From positions 1 through 28,671 of the IMG/VR virus record IMGVR_UViG_3300042565_001473: a stretch of 28,671 nt of DNA, one strand, 5' to 3'. Below, piece after piece: positions 1 to 5,753 of this stretch. Each line of letters opens with the position of its first letter. Positions within the stretch are counted from its first letter, which is position 1. Position numbers and translations under genes: made by a program. The notes below the pieces were generated by a model, which was given only the letters and a program-made list of their open reading frames with translations, did no database searches and was not told where the DNA came from. Source of the DNA: a virus.

Positions 1-150
1 TGTGCGTTTCGTAACATCAAACGACCTGATAAAGCCGTTAAACATATCGAGTTGAATCGTTGGCGGTGGTATCTCTTCCATCTTGCTCAGAAGCCATTGG
101 TCTACGGTGGCTTGCCCGTACAATTTTACGCAGATTTGGTAGGTGGTCAT
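1..150 (-). CDS. Hypothetical protein, C-terminus cut by window edge
   Basis: This leftward frame is open for 50 codons from an ATG at 150 to the window edge, so only the N-terminal part is visible. The start is well supported: a strong Shine-Dalgarno-like GGAGGAG lies about 6 nt upstream, and the ATG overlaps the TGA of the zinc-ribbon-like gene upstream (ATGA), which indicates translational coupling. The visible protein begins MTTYQICVKLYGQATVDQWL and reads like a small soluble protein with no signal peptide or membrane segment. I do not recognise the family. It is the last visible gene of the early leftward operon. Confidence 0.6.
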   Translation of the reverse strand, partial: MTTYQICVKLYGQATVDQWLLSKMEEIPPPTIQLDMFNGFIRSFDVTKRT

Positions 151-335
151 TTGTTCTCCTCCCTACATTCACCACACCGCCCCATATCGTCAATGTCGTC
201 TGTCTCCCAAACCAACTCGCACTCGCCACAAGTGCATTCGCGTAGTCCTGATTCGCCATAGTCCACATTTGGGTCTGGCTGTTTCGGGTAGGGTTTAAGG
301 TTTTGCATATCCATATTCTTTTTTGATTTGTTCAA
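147..335 (-). CDS. Small zinc-ribbon-like protein
   Basis: The longest form is 62 residues. The C-terminal half carries a CTCGEC motif and, about 18 residues later, a CGEC motif, an arrangement fitting a small treble-clef or zinc-ribbon Zn site. The intervening and flanking stretch is acidic (ETDDIDDMG). Such mini zinc proteins are common in phage early operons, but no function can be assigned. The start is uncertain. The ATG at 335 gives a 41-nt overlap with the upstream alpha-CTD-like gene; in-frame ATGs at 314 and 308 reduce this to 20 or 14 nt, and 14 nt is the overlap seen for two other gene pairs here. The stop overlaps the next ATG as ATGA. Confidence 0.6.
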   Translation of the reverse strand: MNKSKKNMDMQNLKPYPKQPDPNVDYGESGLRECTCGECELVWETDDIDDMGRCGECREENK

Positions 336-552
336 GTTCGTTTATCGTGCCTTTGCCTGCGATGCTTTTCAGTTCGGGAATGAATCGCAGTTCCTCCAAG
401 TCAAACGAGACAAGGTCATACAATGTTACAAGGTTCAGGTCTGAAATTATCCGCTTTGCCCTGCTCGACAGCAAAACGCTATCGAGCAGGACTTTTTTTT
501 GCAGACGGACGATTACAGCCTTGTTGTGTCGGTGTATTTCGTAGGATGTCAT
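295..552 (-). CDS. RNA polymerase alpha-CTD-like protein (early module)
   Basis: This 85-residue protein has, from about residue 27 to 80, the layout of the RNA polymerase alpha C-terminal domain, a compact helix-hairpin-helix fold. It shows an S-S-R-A-K-R-I-I helix, then T-L-Y-DLV, then EEL, then a G-K-G loop followed by N-E-L-E-Q-I. E. coli RpoA has the same order (RSANCL, IGDLV, VELL, GKKSLTEI). Arg31 falls where RpoA Arg265, the main UP-element contact, would be. The assembly domains of RpoA are absent, so this is a stand-alone domain. By inference it could bind promoter DNA or bridge host sigma or activators. It starts 1 nt after the stop of the SSB-like gene. A second, different alpha-CTD-like protein lies at 9435-9758. 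A generic HhH DNA-binding protein is the alternative. Confidence 0.65.
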   Translation of the reverse strand: MTSYEIHRHNKAVIVRLQKKVLLDSVLLSSRAKRIISDLNLVTLYDLVSFDLEELRFIPELKSIAGKGTINELEQIKKEYGYAKP

Positions 553-553
553 A

Positions 554-907
554 TTAGAATGGAAGTGAGTCGCCTTCTATTTGTGATTGTGTCGGCTGAA
601 CTGGTGTTGTCGGTGCAGTCGCCTTAACTTTGACCTCAACTTTCCAGATTGACAAGGTGTTGAACACCTTGACCACATCGTACTGCCCCGACCACTCACG
701 ACCACGCAGGTTGATTTCGAATGATACGATGTCGTTCGGGTTGATGCCATCGAGCAGACTTACTTTCTCGCCCTGTGCTTCCAGACCGATGACTTGCGGG
801 TACTTTGACTCTGAGTCAATCTCAACATGGATTTCACGCTTTTGAAATCCTTTTTCGCCTACCGTCTGAGTCGGTAGGACTCGTACTACTTTACCTTGAA
901 TATTCAT
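554..907 (-). CDS. DUF3127 OB-fold protein, probable phage ssDNA-binding protein
   Basis: The 117-residue protein (start chosen at ATG 907, MNIQGKVVRVLP) has the DUF3127 pattern: an N-terminal GKVVRVLPTQTVGEKG, a KREIHVEI strand, KYPQVIGLEAQGEKVSLLD, and a FEINLRGREWSG strand. DUF3127 proteins are Bacteroidota OB-fold proteins. The C-terminus is a Pro/Thr/Gln linker ending in GDSLPF, which resembles the acidic-aromatic tip of bacterial SSB proteins (DDDIPF) that recruits partner enzymes. The gene sits directly after the YqaJ exonuclease, 5 nt apart, which fits a single-strand-binding partner for recombination and replication. The frame is open further upstream to 1075, but that part lies inside the exonuclease gene and is not expected to be coding. 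Confidence 0.75.
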   Translation of the reverse strand: MNIQGKVVRVLPTQTVGEKGFQKREIHVEIDSESKYPQVIGLEAQGEKVSLLDGINPNDIVSFEINLRGREWSGQYDVVKVFNTLSIWKVEVKVKATAPTTPVQPTQSQIEGDSLPF

Positions 908-912
908 AAAAA

Positions 913-1539
913 TTAAAATGTTACTTGTTGATGATACTTCTCGAATTTTGCCCAGAACTTGAGCAGGGCGTCCATTGTGGCTTTCAACTCCTCGATGATT
1001 TCGTTCCGCTCGACTCGGTAGATGTATAACGGCTTCGGTGCGAATCTGGGGTCGTAACTGATGAAATCCAACCACTGCAACTTCTCATTGACCAAAAAGT
1101 ATTGGTACACCTGCCATTTGTGGTCGTTTGGTAGTCCACCCATGCGAATCGTGCGTACATGCGTCTTGGTGCTGGGGCATTTGACTTCGACCGCACCGAT
1201 ATGGTCGGCAGTTAATCCATCTGGAGACATCCCTAACCAATCCAATTCATCGTGAATGCAAAACGCCACATCAATTAATTCTATGCCGGTCTGTGCGGTA
1301 TATTTCGCCTTGGCTTCGGGTTCTTGCTCAGTCCCCCACTTCATCGCCTCGGATTCGTAGTTGTTCTCGAGAGCGTCCCAAAGATGGTCGTCAAAACATT
1401 CCCGCTCGGCAATGAGTGCGTCCACTACGGGCAAGTTGTCTGACTTCATGATGTCTTTGGTTCGGCTTGAAGTTACCCGTCCGATACGCAAGGCATGCCA
1501 CTCCCGACTGCCCTGCTGTGTGTTGTCAATTACTTTCAT
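913..1539 (-). CDS. YqaJ-type phage recombination exonuclease
   Basis: This 208-residue protein is a lambda exonuclease/YqaJ-family nuclease of the PD-(D/E)XK fold. Visible motifs are the conserved acidic stretch GTEQEPEAKAKY (69-80), GMSPDG with the metal ligand Asp107, EVK (118-120) with the second acidic ligand and catalytic lysine, and WQVYQY (142-147) whose Gln143 matches the conserved glutamine of the family. These enzymes resect double-stranded DNA 5' to 3' and leave a 3' strand for an annealing protein. The length is usual for the family. Its start overlaps the upstream 170-residue gene by 14 nt, and the SSB-like DUF3127 gene follows, so the three probably form a recombination cassette. 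Confidence 0.9.
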   Translation of the reverse strand: MKVIDNTQQGSREWHALRIGRVTSSRTKDIMKSDNLPVVDALIAERECFDDHLWDALENNYESEAMKWGTEQEPEAKAKYTAQTGIELIDVAFCIHDELDWLGMSPDGLTADHIGAVEVKCPSTKTHVRTIRMGGLPNDHKWQVYQYFLVNEKLQWLDFISYDPRFAPKPLYIYRVERNEIIEELKATMDALLKFWAKFEKYHQQVTF

Positions 1540-2038
1540 TTTCTATTTTGGTTTTGCGTGAATCCTTATACGATAACATTGCCGATTTTGTTTCGGCATC
1601 AAACGACTGCCACAGAGCGACCAGAGACGGCATATCTGCACAGGCGTTAATCGCCTCGATTTGCTTTGTCCAGTCCTTTGGCTTTTCCGGTGTCGGCTTG
1701 GTCGCCTTTACCCGAATTGCGTCCGTTACATCGCCAAACGCTTTGACTCGTTCAACGCCTACGATAATTTTTTGACCTGCCCAGCGTTCAATTATGGGCG
1801 TACCTAATACCTTTGTGATGGTCTTGCAGTTGGTACGGTTTAAGATTATCGGCTTAGTTTCCTGCGTTCTGGCTACGATACAGAGCGAATCTTTTCCGTC
1901 CGAACCTTTGACCTTCTCCTGTGCAACGGATGCAATGGTGACGATGATTTGACCATAACTGCCATCGTTCTGAACGAGGTCGTGCGACCCGAAATAATCT
2001 GGGTTGGTCATTTTTTTCCAGTGTGTTGATGTTGTCAT
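1526..2038 (-). CDS. Conserved phage protein of recombination cassette, unknown function
   Basis: The 170-residue protein begins MTTSTHWKKMTNPDYFGSHD and has a beta-rich core with the pattern IIVTIASVAQEKV, KPIILNRTNCKTI and WAGQKIIVGVERVKAFG. This pattern (K-N/M-PDY-G-x-D, then PxILNxTNxKTI, then WxGxKI) recurs, from memory, in Bacteroidota phages and prophages next to recombination nucleases, with no established function. A C-terminal helical segment (WTKQIEAINACADMPSLVALW) follows a Pro/Lys linker. It overlaps the start of the exonuclease by 14 nt and is itself coupled by ATGA to the 37-residue gene upstream. No RecT, Erf or Redbeta signature is visible elsewhere in the window, so this is a candidate annealing partner or DNA-binding accessory; that role is inference only. 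Confidence 0.7.
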   Translation of the reverse strand: MTTSTHWKKMTNPDYFGSHDLVQNDGSYGQIIVTIASVAQEKVKGSDGKDSLCIVARTQETKPIILNRTNCKTITKVLGTPIIERWAGQKIIVGVERVKAFGDVTDAIRVKATKPTPEKPKDWTKQIEAINACADMPSLVALWQSFDAETKSAMLSYKDSRKTKIENESN

Positions 2039-2148
2039 TGTCCGAAGTGAATTAAGATGTTGTGAAAGATAAGCATGCCGATTCCCATCAGAATCGCTAC
2101 GAGCATGAAGGCACTGACCTTCTCGAAAAAGTTTGGTTGTTGTTTCAT
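2035..2148 (-). CDS. 37-residue single-span membrane microprotein
   Basis: A 37-codon ORF starts MKQQPNFFEKVSAFMLVAIL. An amphipathic or charged N-terminus (about 13 residues) is followed by one hydrophobic span of about 20 residues rich in Met, Leu, Ile and Gly, then a short tail ending HFGQ. Its stop overlaps the start of the conserved 170-residue gene (ATGA), and its start overlaps the stop of the 25-residue gene upstream in the same manner, so its place in the translationally coupled chain is strong support that it is real. No family is recognised. Small inner-membrane proteins in phage early operons can act in superinfection exclusion or host take-over, but nothing in the sequence fixes the role. 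Confidence 0.6.
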   Translation of the reverse strand: MKQQPNFFEKVSAFMLVAILMGIGMLIFHNILIHFGQ

Positions 2149-2222
2149 TTTTCTTTGTAAAATATAAGTGGAAGATAAACGGTTGTGATGAAGAGCCAGA
2201 TAACTTTGATGTAGCGTGTCAT
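2145..2222 (-). CDS. 25-residue membrane microprotein
   Basis: A 25-codon ORF (MTRYIKVIWLFITTVYLPLI, then FYKEK) consists of a short basic N-terminus, one hydrophobic span and a basic tail. It starts 4 nt after the stop of the 67-residue gene upstream, and its TGA overlaps the ATG of the next microprotein as ATGA. It fills a gap that would otherwise be the only empty space in this part of the operon. Two consecutive single-span microproteins could form a complex, but this is speculation. The small size keeps the call moderate. Confidence 0.5.
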   Translation of the reverse strand: MTRYIKVIWLFITTVYLPLIFYKEK

Positions 2223-2226
2223 AGTG

Positions 2227-2430
2227 TTAAGCGATTTCAACATACACGATGTAGTCACGGCAGTCGAAGAATTGACCATTTTCGAGTTGTTCAGGAACTT
2301 CTGCGTCAAATTCTAATTTGTCGAGCCATTCCAAAAGGTACTGGCGTGCTTGTTTGTCGCTGATGAACGATTCGGTACAATTGTACTGGCTGATGTGGCT
2401 TTGCTGGCTTTGAATTTTGATTGTTGTCAT
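2227..2430 (-). CDS. Hypothetical early protein (67 residues)
   Basis: The protein begins MTTIKIQSQQSHISQYNCTE, has a predicted helical middle (DKQARQYLLEWLDKLEFDAE) and ends with a short beta-like stretch (CRDYIVYVEIA). It is acidic and soluble, with no signal or membrane segment. I do not recognise the family. It is followed 4 nt later by the membrane microprotein ORF and preceded by about 59 nt of non-coding DNA containing a weak hairpin. The nearest upstream promoter candidate is the one at 2668-2700. Confidence 0.6.
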   Translation of the reverse strand: MTTIKIQSQQSHISQYNCTESFISDKQARQYLLEWLDKLEFDAEVPEQLENGQFFDCRDYIVYVEIA

Positions 2431-2489
2431 TGTCTGATGTGTTTAAGTTTTTTTTTGTGCGTACCGGATGCGCACCCCCCGTTTGAATG

Positions 2490-2642
2490 TTATGCGGTCA
2501 TGTATAACGCCTTTTCTCTTGCTGTTTTCAAGTATTCGACTTGATTCCAAAATTTAGCGATAAGCGTCTTAGCCTGCTCAACTGAATAACCCATTTTAGT
2601 TAATTCATTTTCTGTTCTTGTTTGCATTGTTGTCGTTGTCAT
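2490..2642 (-). CDS. Hypothetical small early protein (50 residues)
   Basis: The frame is open from 2699, but a candidate promoter (-7 box at 2668-2675) lies inside the upstream part, so the start is set at ATG 2642 (MTTTTMQTRTENELTKMGYS). A further in-frame ATG lies at 2627. The product is a short, helical, soluble protein with the segment SVEQAKTLIAKFWNQVEYLK. I do not recognise a family. It is the first gene downstream of that promoter and would head the distal early transcript. Confidence 0.5.
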   Translation of the reverse strand: MTTTTMQTRTENELTKMGYSVEQAKTLIAKFWNQVEYLKTAREKALYMTA

Positions 2643-2667
2643 ATCGTGTTGTTTAAATTTGATGAAG

Positions 2668-2700
2668 CAAAGATACAGCATTGTTTTGTTCCAATGCAAA
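2668..2700 (-). promoter_or_regulatory. Candidate Bacteroidota-type early promoter (leftward)
   Basis: On the minus strand the -7 box TATCTTTG occupies 2675-2668. Upstream there is TTTG at 2700-2697 with a spacer of 21 nt, and a TTG at 2694-2692 with a spacer of 16 nt; the consensus is TTTG-N19-TAnnTTTG. The box is exact and the spacing is off. It sits between the gene at 2735-3043 and the one at 2490-2642 and would drive the distal early genes. Confidence 0.5.
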
Positions 2701-2734
2701 TATTTTTTTTACTTTTCTCATAACTCGCTGATTT

Positions 2735-3043
2735 TCACAGAGAAATTTTTTTGTAGCAACCGAATAAAAAGCGTGTAACCTGCCTATCTATCCAGCGTTT
2801 CGCCTCGTCTCGCCCGGTTATTTCGATTGAATATGTGGCAATATTGACCATGTTCACCTTAAATAAATCAGGCGTGTCGGTTCTGGATACAATGGCTACC
2901 ATCAATCCGTTCAGGGTTACGCTGGTTCGACCGGTGTCTTGGTTGTGATTGTAGTCGTAATTCAAGCCAATGATGGCGGGGGCGGATGGTTCGAGTGCGT
3001 TTATGACGCTGTTTAAATCGGCTATTCGTGCGTTCTGTTTCAT
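2735..3043 (-). CDS. Hypothetical protein downstream of dnaB (102 residues)
   Basis: The start is set at ATG 3043 (MKQNARIADLNSVINALEPS), 1 nt after the DnaB stop; a longer frame to 3079 would overlap DnaB and is less likely. The protein has an N-terminal helix, a beta-rich middle (TSVTLNGLMVAIVSRTD, VNIATYSIEITG) and a basic C-terminal helix (KRWIDRQVTRFLFGCYKKIS). It is soluble. No family is recognised. Its tight junction with the helicase gene suggests a replication accessory role, which is inference from position only. About 90 nt of non-coding DNA follows, containing the promoter at 2668-2700. Confidence 0.6.
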   Translation of the reverse strand: MKQNARIADLNSVINALEPSAPAIIGLNYDYNHNQDTGRTSVTLNGLMVAIVSRTDTPDLFKVNMVNIATYSIEITGRDEAKRWIDRQVTRFLFGCYKKISL

Positions 3044-3044
3044 G

Positions 3045-4547
3045 TTAGAATGGTGCTTTGGTGTTGTCTTGGTTTTCAAAATCTAATCTTGGTGATGGCA
3101 GGTAGTTTGTTTTCGGCTCAGGCATTGGTGGTTGTGCTTGATAAGTCCTAAATGGGGTGTAAGGTGCAAATCTCGTATAAGCCTTCTCAAATCGCACCAT
3201 TATCGCCCCTAATCGCCCGTTCCTATGCTTGGAGATATGTATCTCCGCCATGTCGAGCGATGGTGTGCTTCCGTCCGTCATAAGTTCCTCTTTGTAGTAT
3301 TCAGGGCGGTGCGGAAAAATAACCATATCCGCATCCTGCTCAATCGCACCTGACTCCCTCAAATCCGACAGCATCGGAATACTTCCGCCCTTTCCTCTCG
3401 TTTCGACCGAGCGGTTCAACTGGCTCAAAAGCATTACGGGAATGTCGCATTCCTTTGCTATGCCCTTACATGCTCGGCTTATGCTTGATATTTCCTGCTC
3501 ACGATTGCCCGAAAATCCATCCCCTGCGTTCATGAGTTGCAAATAGTCGATAATTAGCATCTTGATCCCATGTTCCTGAACCATTCGAAGTACCTTTGCT
3601 TTGAGTTCCAACACGCTGATATTTGCCGAATCGTCAATGTATAACGGCAGGTCTTTTATCGCCAAACTGCTTTCCCTGAACTGGTGAAACTCATTCATCT
3701 GGACACGCCCAGACCGAATCTTCTCGCCCTCGATTTCAGCCTCCATAGATTGCAAACGGAAGACCAACTCATGACAACTCATTTCAAGCGAAAAAAACGC
3801 CACTGGATAGCCTTGTTTTGAGGCAGTGATAGCAAAGTATAGGGCAAGTGCTGTTTTGCCCATAGCGGGTCTCGCACCGATAACTATCAATGCCTGCTTC
3901 TGCCAACCTGATGTAAGTTCATCAAGTTGATAAAATCCAGTAGGAACGCCCGTAACGCCTTTTTTGGAATCCATCCGCTTTGATAATTCCACAATGTTTT
4001 CGAGTGCCAGACGCTCAAAAGATACCGCATGTTTCCTGAATATCGACTGGGTCAGATTGTACGCCTGTTCCTGAACATAGTTGAGCAGTTCGAACGCATC
4101 GGTAGTCGGGTCAAATCCTTTCAACTTTACATCGTTTGCAATGCGAATCAGGTCACGGGCGACATAGTGCTGATGAATAATCTTGATGTGATACGGAAGA
4201 TTGGCTGAACTAAACAGGCTATCTTTCATCATGGACAACTCGACCACATGCGAAATAAAATAGTTTTCCTCTTTGCTCTTCAACTCGCTGTAAACGGTTA
4301 TCAAGTCAATCGGCTTCTCTTCCATGTACATCTGCTCGATTAACTCGTAGATAAACTTGTTTTTGCTGATGAAGAACCAGTCCGATTTGCAGTTAGCAAA
4401 TATGTTTGGTAGTTCGTTTGTTTCGTACAGCATCGAGGATATTATCGCCTTTTCCGCTTCCTCGCTGTAAGGTGGCGTAACGCCCGGCATAAATCCGCTC
4501 TGGTCGATTTGCGGTTTCTCTTCGTACTTCTTTTTTCGTGTTGCCAT
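3045..4547 (-). CDS. dnaB: Replicative DNA helicase, DnaB family
   Basis: This 500-residue protein is a full-length DnaB-type hexameric replicative helicase. The N-terminal primase-interacting domain (about 25-130) has the typical EEAEKAIISSML start. The RecA-like motor follows a linker at 170-200 and contains Walker A GARPAMGKT (224-232), the FFSLEMS element (251-257), Walker B MLIIDYLQLM (330-339), and the DLRESGAIEQDAD segment with downstream KHRNG motif. It unwinds the phage replication fork. The start overlaps the stop of the initiator gene by 1 nt. A phage-encoded helicase next to an initiator is the classic initiator/helicase pair, so the phage probably directs its own origin opening and helicase loading. 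A Pro-rich tail ends the protein. Confidence 0.97.
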   Translation of the reverse strand: MATRKKKYEEKPQIDQSGFMPGVTPPYSEEAEKAIISSMLYETNELPNIFANCKSDWFFISKNKFIYELIEQMYMEEKPIDLITVYSELKSKEENYFISHVVELSMMKDSLFSSANLPYHIKIIHQHYVARDLIRIANDVKLKGFDPTTDAFELLNYVQEQAYNLTQSIFRKHAVSFERLALENIVELSKRMDSKKGVTGVPTGFYQLDELTSGWQKQALIVIGARPAMGKTALALYFAITASKQGYPVAFFSLEMSCHELVFRLQSMEAEIEGEKIRSGRVQMNEFHQFRESSLAIKDLPLYIDDSANISVLELKAKVLRMVQEHGIKMLIIDYLQLMNAGDGFSGNREQEISSISRACKGIAKECDIPVMLLSQLNRSVETRGKGGSIPMLSDLRESGAIEQDADMVIFPHRPEYYKEELMTDGSTPSLDMAEIHISKHRNGRLGAIMVRFEKAYTRFAPYTPFRTYQAQPPMPEPKTNYLPSPRLDFENQDNTKAPF

Positions 4548-5401
4548 TATTCTTGTGGTTCGGGGTTGTAAAATTGTGTTGTTCCTAATTGGTTTGACTT
4601 GTTAAATTCATCTGCCATCAATTGCTGTTTTCTCATTTTGTCATAGGTGAATGAGTTTTTTGCGTTCAAAATTTTCATAGCATTATCAACCACCCATCCC
4701 TCCTGAACGCCAGAAAAATCATTTACATAAGCCTTTACACCACCTTTTTTCAATTTCCAATTATTGTAGACCTTAATCATTTCAATCAATAGTCCTTCAA
4801 CGGGAAATCTCTTTTTAAGTTGCTCCCAATGGTCAAGGCTAAGCAATACGAGTGGAGAATCAAATTTAACGCAAGGCATTATTCCCTTTTTTGCCATTTC
4901 TTGAACAAACTCTTCGTCTGTTAATTTTTTGGCTAATTCAGTACGCTTTGGTTTTTTAGGCTTGGTACTTTTTTCATCAGGAACATTATTCGTAGGTAGC
5001 GAACTTTGTTCACCCAATAAGACTATACTATTATTAGTATTATTATGTATAGTATTATCTATATTATTATTGGGTGAACTTAGTTCATCTCTTTGTGGAA
5101 CTTTGTTCATCATCGGTGAACTTTGTTCATCACTTATTAGGCATTTCATCCATCCGTTTTCACTAATTTCAAGAATACCTGCATCAACTAAACGCTGAAT
5201 GCATTTCTGAATTCCTCGCTTTGTTATGTTCAACTCCTTTGCAAGTGTGCCACGAGAAGCGTAGCACCAACCCGGACATTTACTATCTGGGTTGGTTGCA
5301 AAAAAGTTGATACGCTCGATTAATACAGCCTCGAATACGGATAAATTATACTTTTGAATAATCCATAACCGAAGAATTATGTATTGGTCAGGATTGTTCA
5401 T
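4547..5401 (-). CDS. Replication initiator-like winged-helix protein
   Basis: The 284-residue protein has an N-terminal winged-helix domain (about 10-95): a helix-turn-helix SRGTLAKELNITKRGIQKCI and wing LVDAGILEISENG, as in phage replication proteins of the lambda O / DnaD-like type. An Asn/Ser-rich, low-complexity linker (about 96-155) follows, with repeated EQSS / ELSS peptides, then a basic patch and a C-terminal helical domain (about 155-284, ending in a QQLMADEFN helix) that could contact the helicase. The gene overlaps dnaB by 1 nt. The DNA encoding the linker is a set of iteron-like repeats around an A+T-rich core, so the gene probably contains its own origin, as lambda O does. The initiator role rests on domain layout and context, not on a confident family match. 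Confidence 0.75.
   Translation of the reverse strand: MNNPDQYIILRLWIIQKYNLSVFEAVLIERINFFATNPDSKCPGWCYASRGTLAKELNITKRGIQKCIQRLVDAGILEISENGWMKCLISDEQSSPMMNKVPQRDELSSPNNNIDNTIHNNTNNSIVLLGEQSSLPTNNVPDEKSTKPKKPKRTELAKKLTDEEFVQEMAKKGIMPCVKFDSPLVLLSLDHWEQLKKRFPVEGLLIEMIKVYNNWKLKKGGVKAYVNDFSGVQEGWVVDNAMKILNAKNSFTYDKMRKQQLMADEFNKSNQLGTTQFYNPEPQE
4981..5129. repeat. Iteron-like repeats and A+T-rich core: candidate replication origin
   Basis: Three exact copies of GAACTTTGTTCA (5001-5012, 5098-5109, 5118-5129), a variant GAACTTAGTTCA (5076-5087, centre of a perfect 13-nt palindrome) and a degenerate copy at 4981-4992 are present. Start-to-start spacing is 20, 75, 22 and 20 nt, so neighbours are about two helical turns apart. 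Two 20-nt arms (5001-5020 and 5067-5086, 18 of 20 complementary) flank a 46-nt core (5021-5066) with only 7 G/C bases. The whole lies inside the initiator gene. This fits an origin with initiator-binding iterons and a DNA unwinding element. Confidence 0.7.
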
Positions 5402-5597
5402 TTGTTGAATTTAATTCAATTATAGCCTTACATTCCACAAAACTTATACATCCGGGTTCATCAATAGTAATTTCATTCATCATTTTAAGATGAGTATCTA
5501 ACAATTCATCTGAACATATAAAAACACCTAAAATGTTTTCATAATCTGGATGGCTTTGAATTACAACCCGTGCATCAACTACTTGTACTTTTTTCAT
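5388..5597 (-). CDS. Hypothetical early protein (69 residues) with structured leader
   Basis: The start is set at ATG 5597 (MKKVQVVDARVVIQSHPDYE); the frame extends to 5645 but into the structured leader. The protein is small and acidic with a beta-alpha-beta feel (VVIQSHP, ILGVFICSDELLDTHLKMMN, SFVECKAIIELN). No family is recognised. It overlaps the initiator start by 14 nt. It is the first gene after the strongest early promoter, and its roughly 120-nt leader contains several potential helices, so its expression may be controlled after transcription starts. A regulatory role is possible but unproven. Confidence 0.55.
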   Translation of the reverse strand: MKKVQVVDARVVIQSHPDYENILGVFICSDELLDTHLKMMNEITIDEPGCISFVECKAIIELNSTNEQS

Positions 5598-5718
5598 TTT
5601 ACTTAAAATTAAAAACCCCCGAAACAAGCGGTGAGAGTCGCTCATTTCAAGGGGTTTGGTTTCCGTTAAGGAAGTTTTTCGTATCCGCTCTCACCCGGAT
5701 ATCCTGACTGATTCAGGA
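5598..5718 (-). promoter_or_regulatory. Structured 5' leader with two crossing helices
   Basis: In the leftward transcript, helix A pairs GGTGAGAG (5695-5688) with CTCTCACC (5637-5630). Helix B pairs AAACCCC (5657-5651) with GGGGTTT (5619-5613). The order A-B-A'-B' means the two either form a pseudoknot or exclude each other. A 6-bp hairpin TCCTGA/TCAGGA (5718-5702) starts 5 nt after the -7 box, and a small TTCC/GGAA hairpin sits at 5673-5661. B' lies about 15 nt before the start codon and is followed by a T-rich run, so attenuation or translational control is plausible. No known riboswitch class is recognised. Confidence 0.45.
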
Positions 5719-5722
5719 ACTG

Positions 5723-5753
5723 CAAATATACAAATTAATTCACGACCTTCAAA
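5723..5753 (-). promoter_or_regulatory. Bacteroidota-type promoter, exact consensus (leftward)
   Basis: On the minus strand TTTG (5753-5750) is followed by exactly 19 nt and then TATATTTG (5730-5723), matching the Bacteroidota consensus TTTG-N19-TAnnTTTG at every defined position. It overlaps the 3' end of the RusA-like gene and points into the early replication genes (initiator, DnaB). Transcription would start near 5717, at the foot of the hairpin 5702-5718. Confidence 0.75.

Noticed and set aside
554-1075. Longer N-terminus for the DUF3127 gene (start at 1075)
   Set aside because: The extension lies inside the exonuclease gene and does not look like a protein domain; DUF3127 begins at the ATG at 907.
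2457-2475. Hairpin GTGCG...CGCAC beside a run of T's, as a possible terminator for leftward transcription
   Set aside because: For leftward transcripts the run reads as A's after the stem, so it is not a rho-independent terminator; the stem is only 5 bp with a 9-nt loop.
4929-5198. Rightward open frame of 89 codons opposite the initiator gene
   Set aside because: It lies wholly inside the initiator gene on the other strand and its hydrophobic Leu/Ser-rich composition follows from the repeat and A+T-rich DNA read backwards; no ribosome binding site or homology is visible.
5628-5698. Possible class II tRNA on the plus strand, because GGTGAGAG and CTCTCACC could form an acceptor stem
   Set aside because: No T-arm with the GTTCRA pattern (TTCGTAT is present instead, without a stem), no D-arm or anticodon stem, and the surrounding promoter and start codon lie on the other strand. 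A leader structure explains it better.
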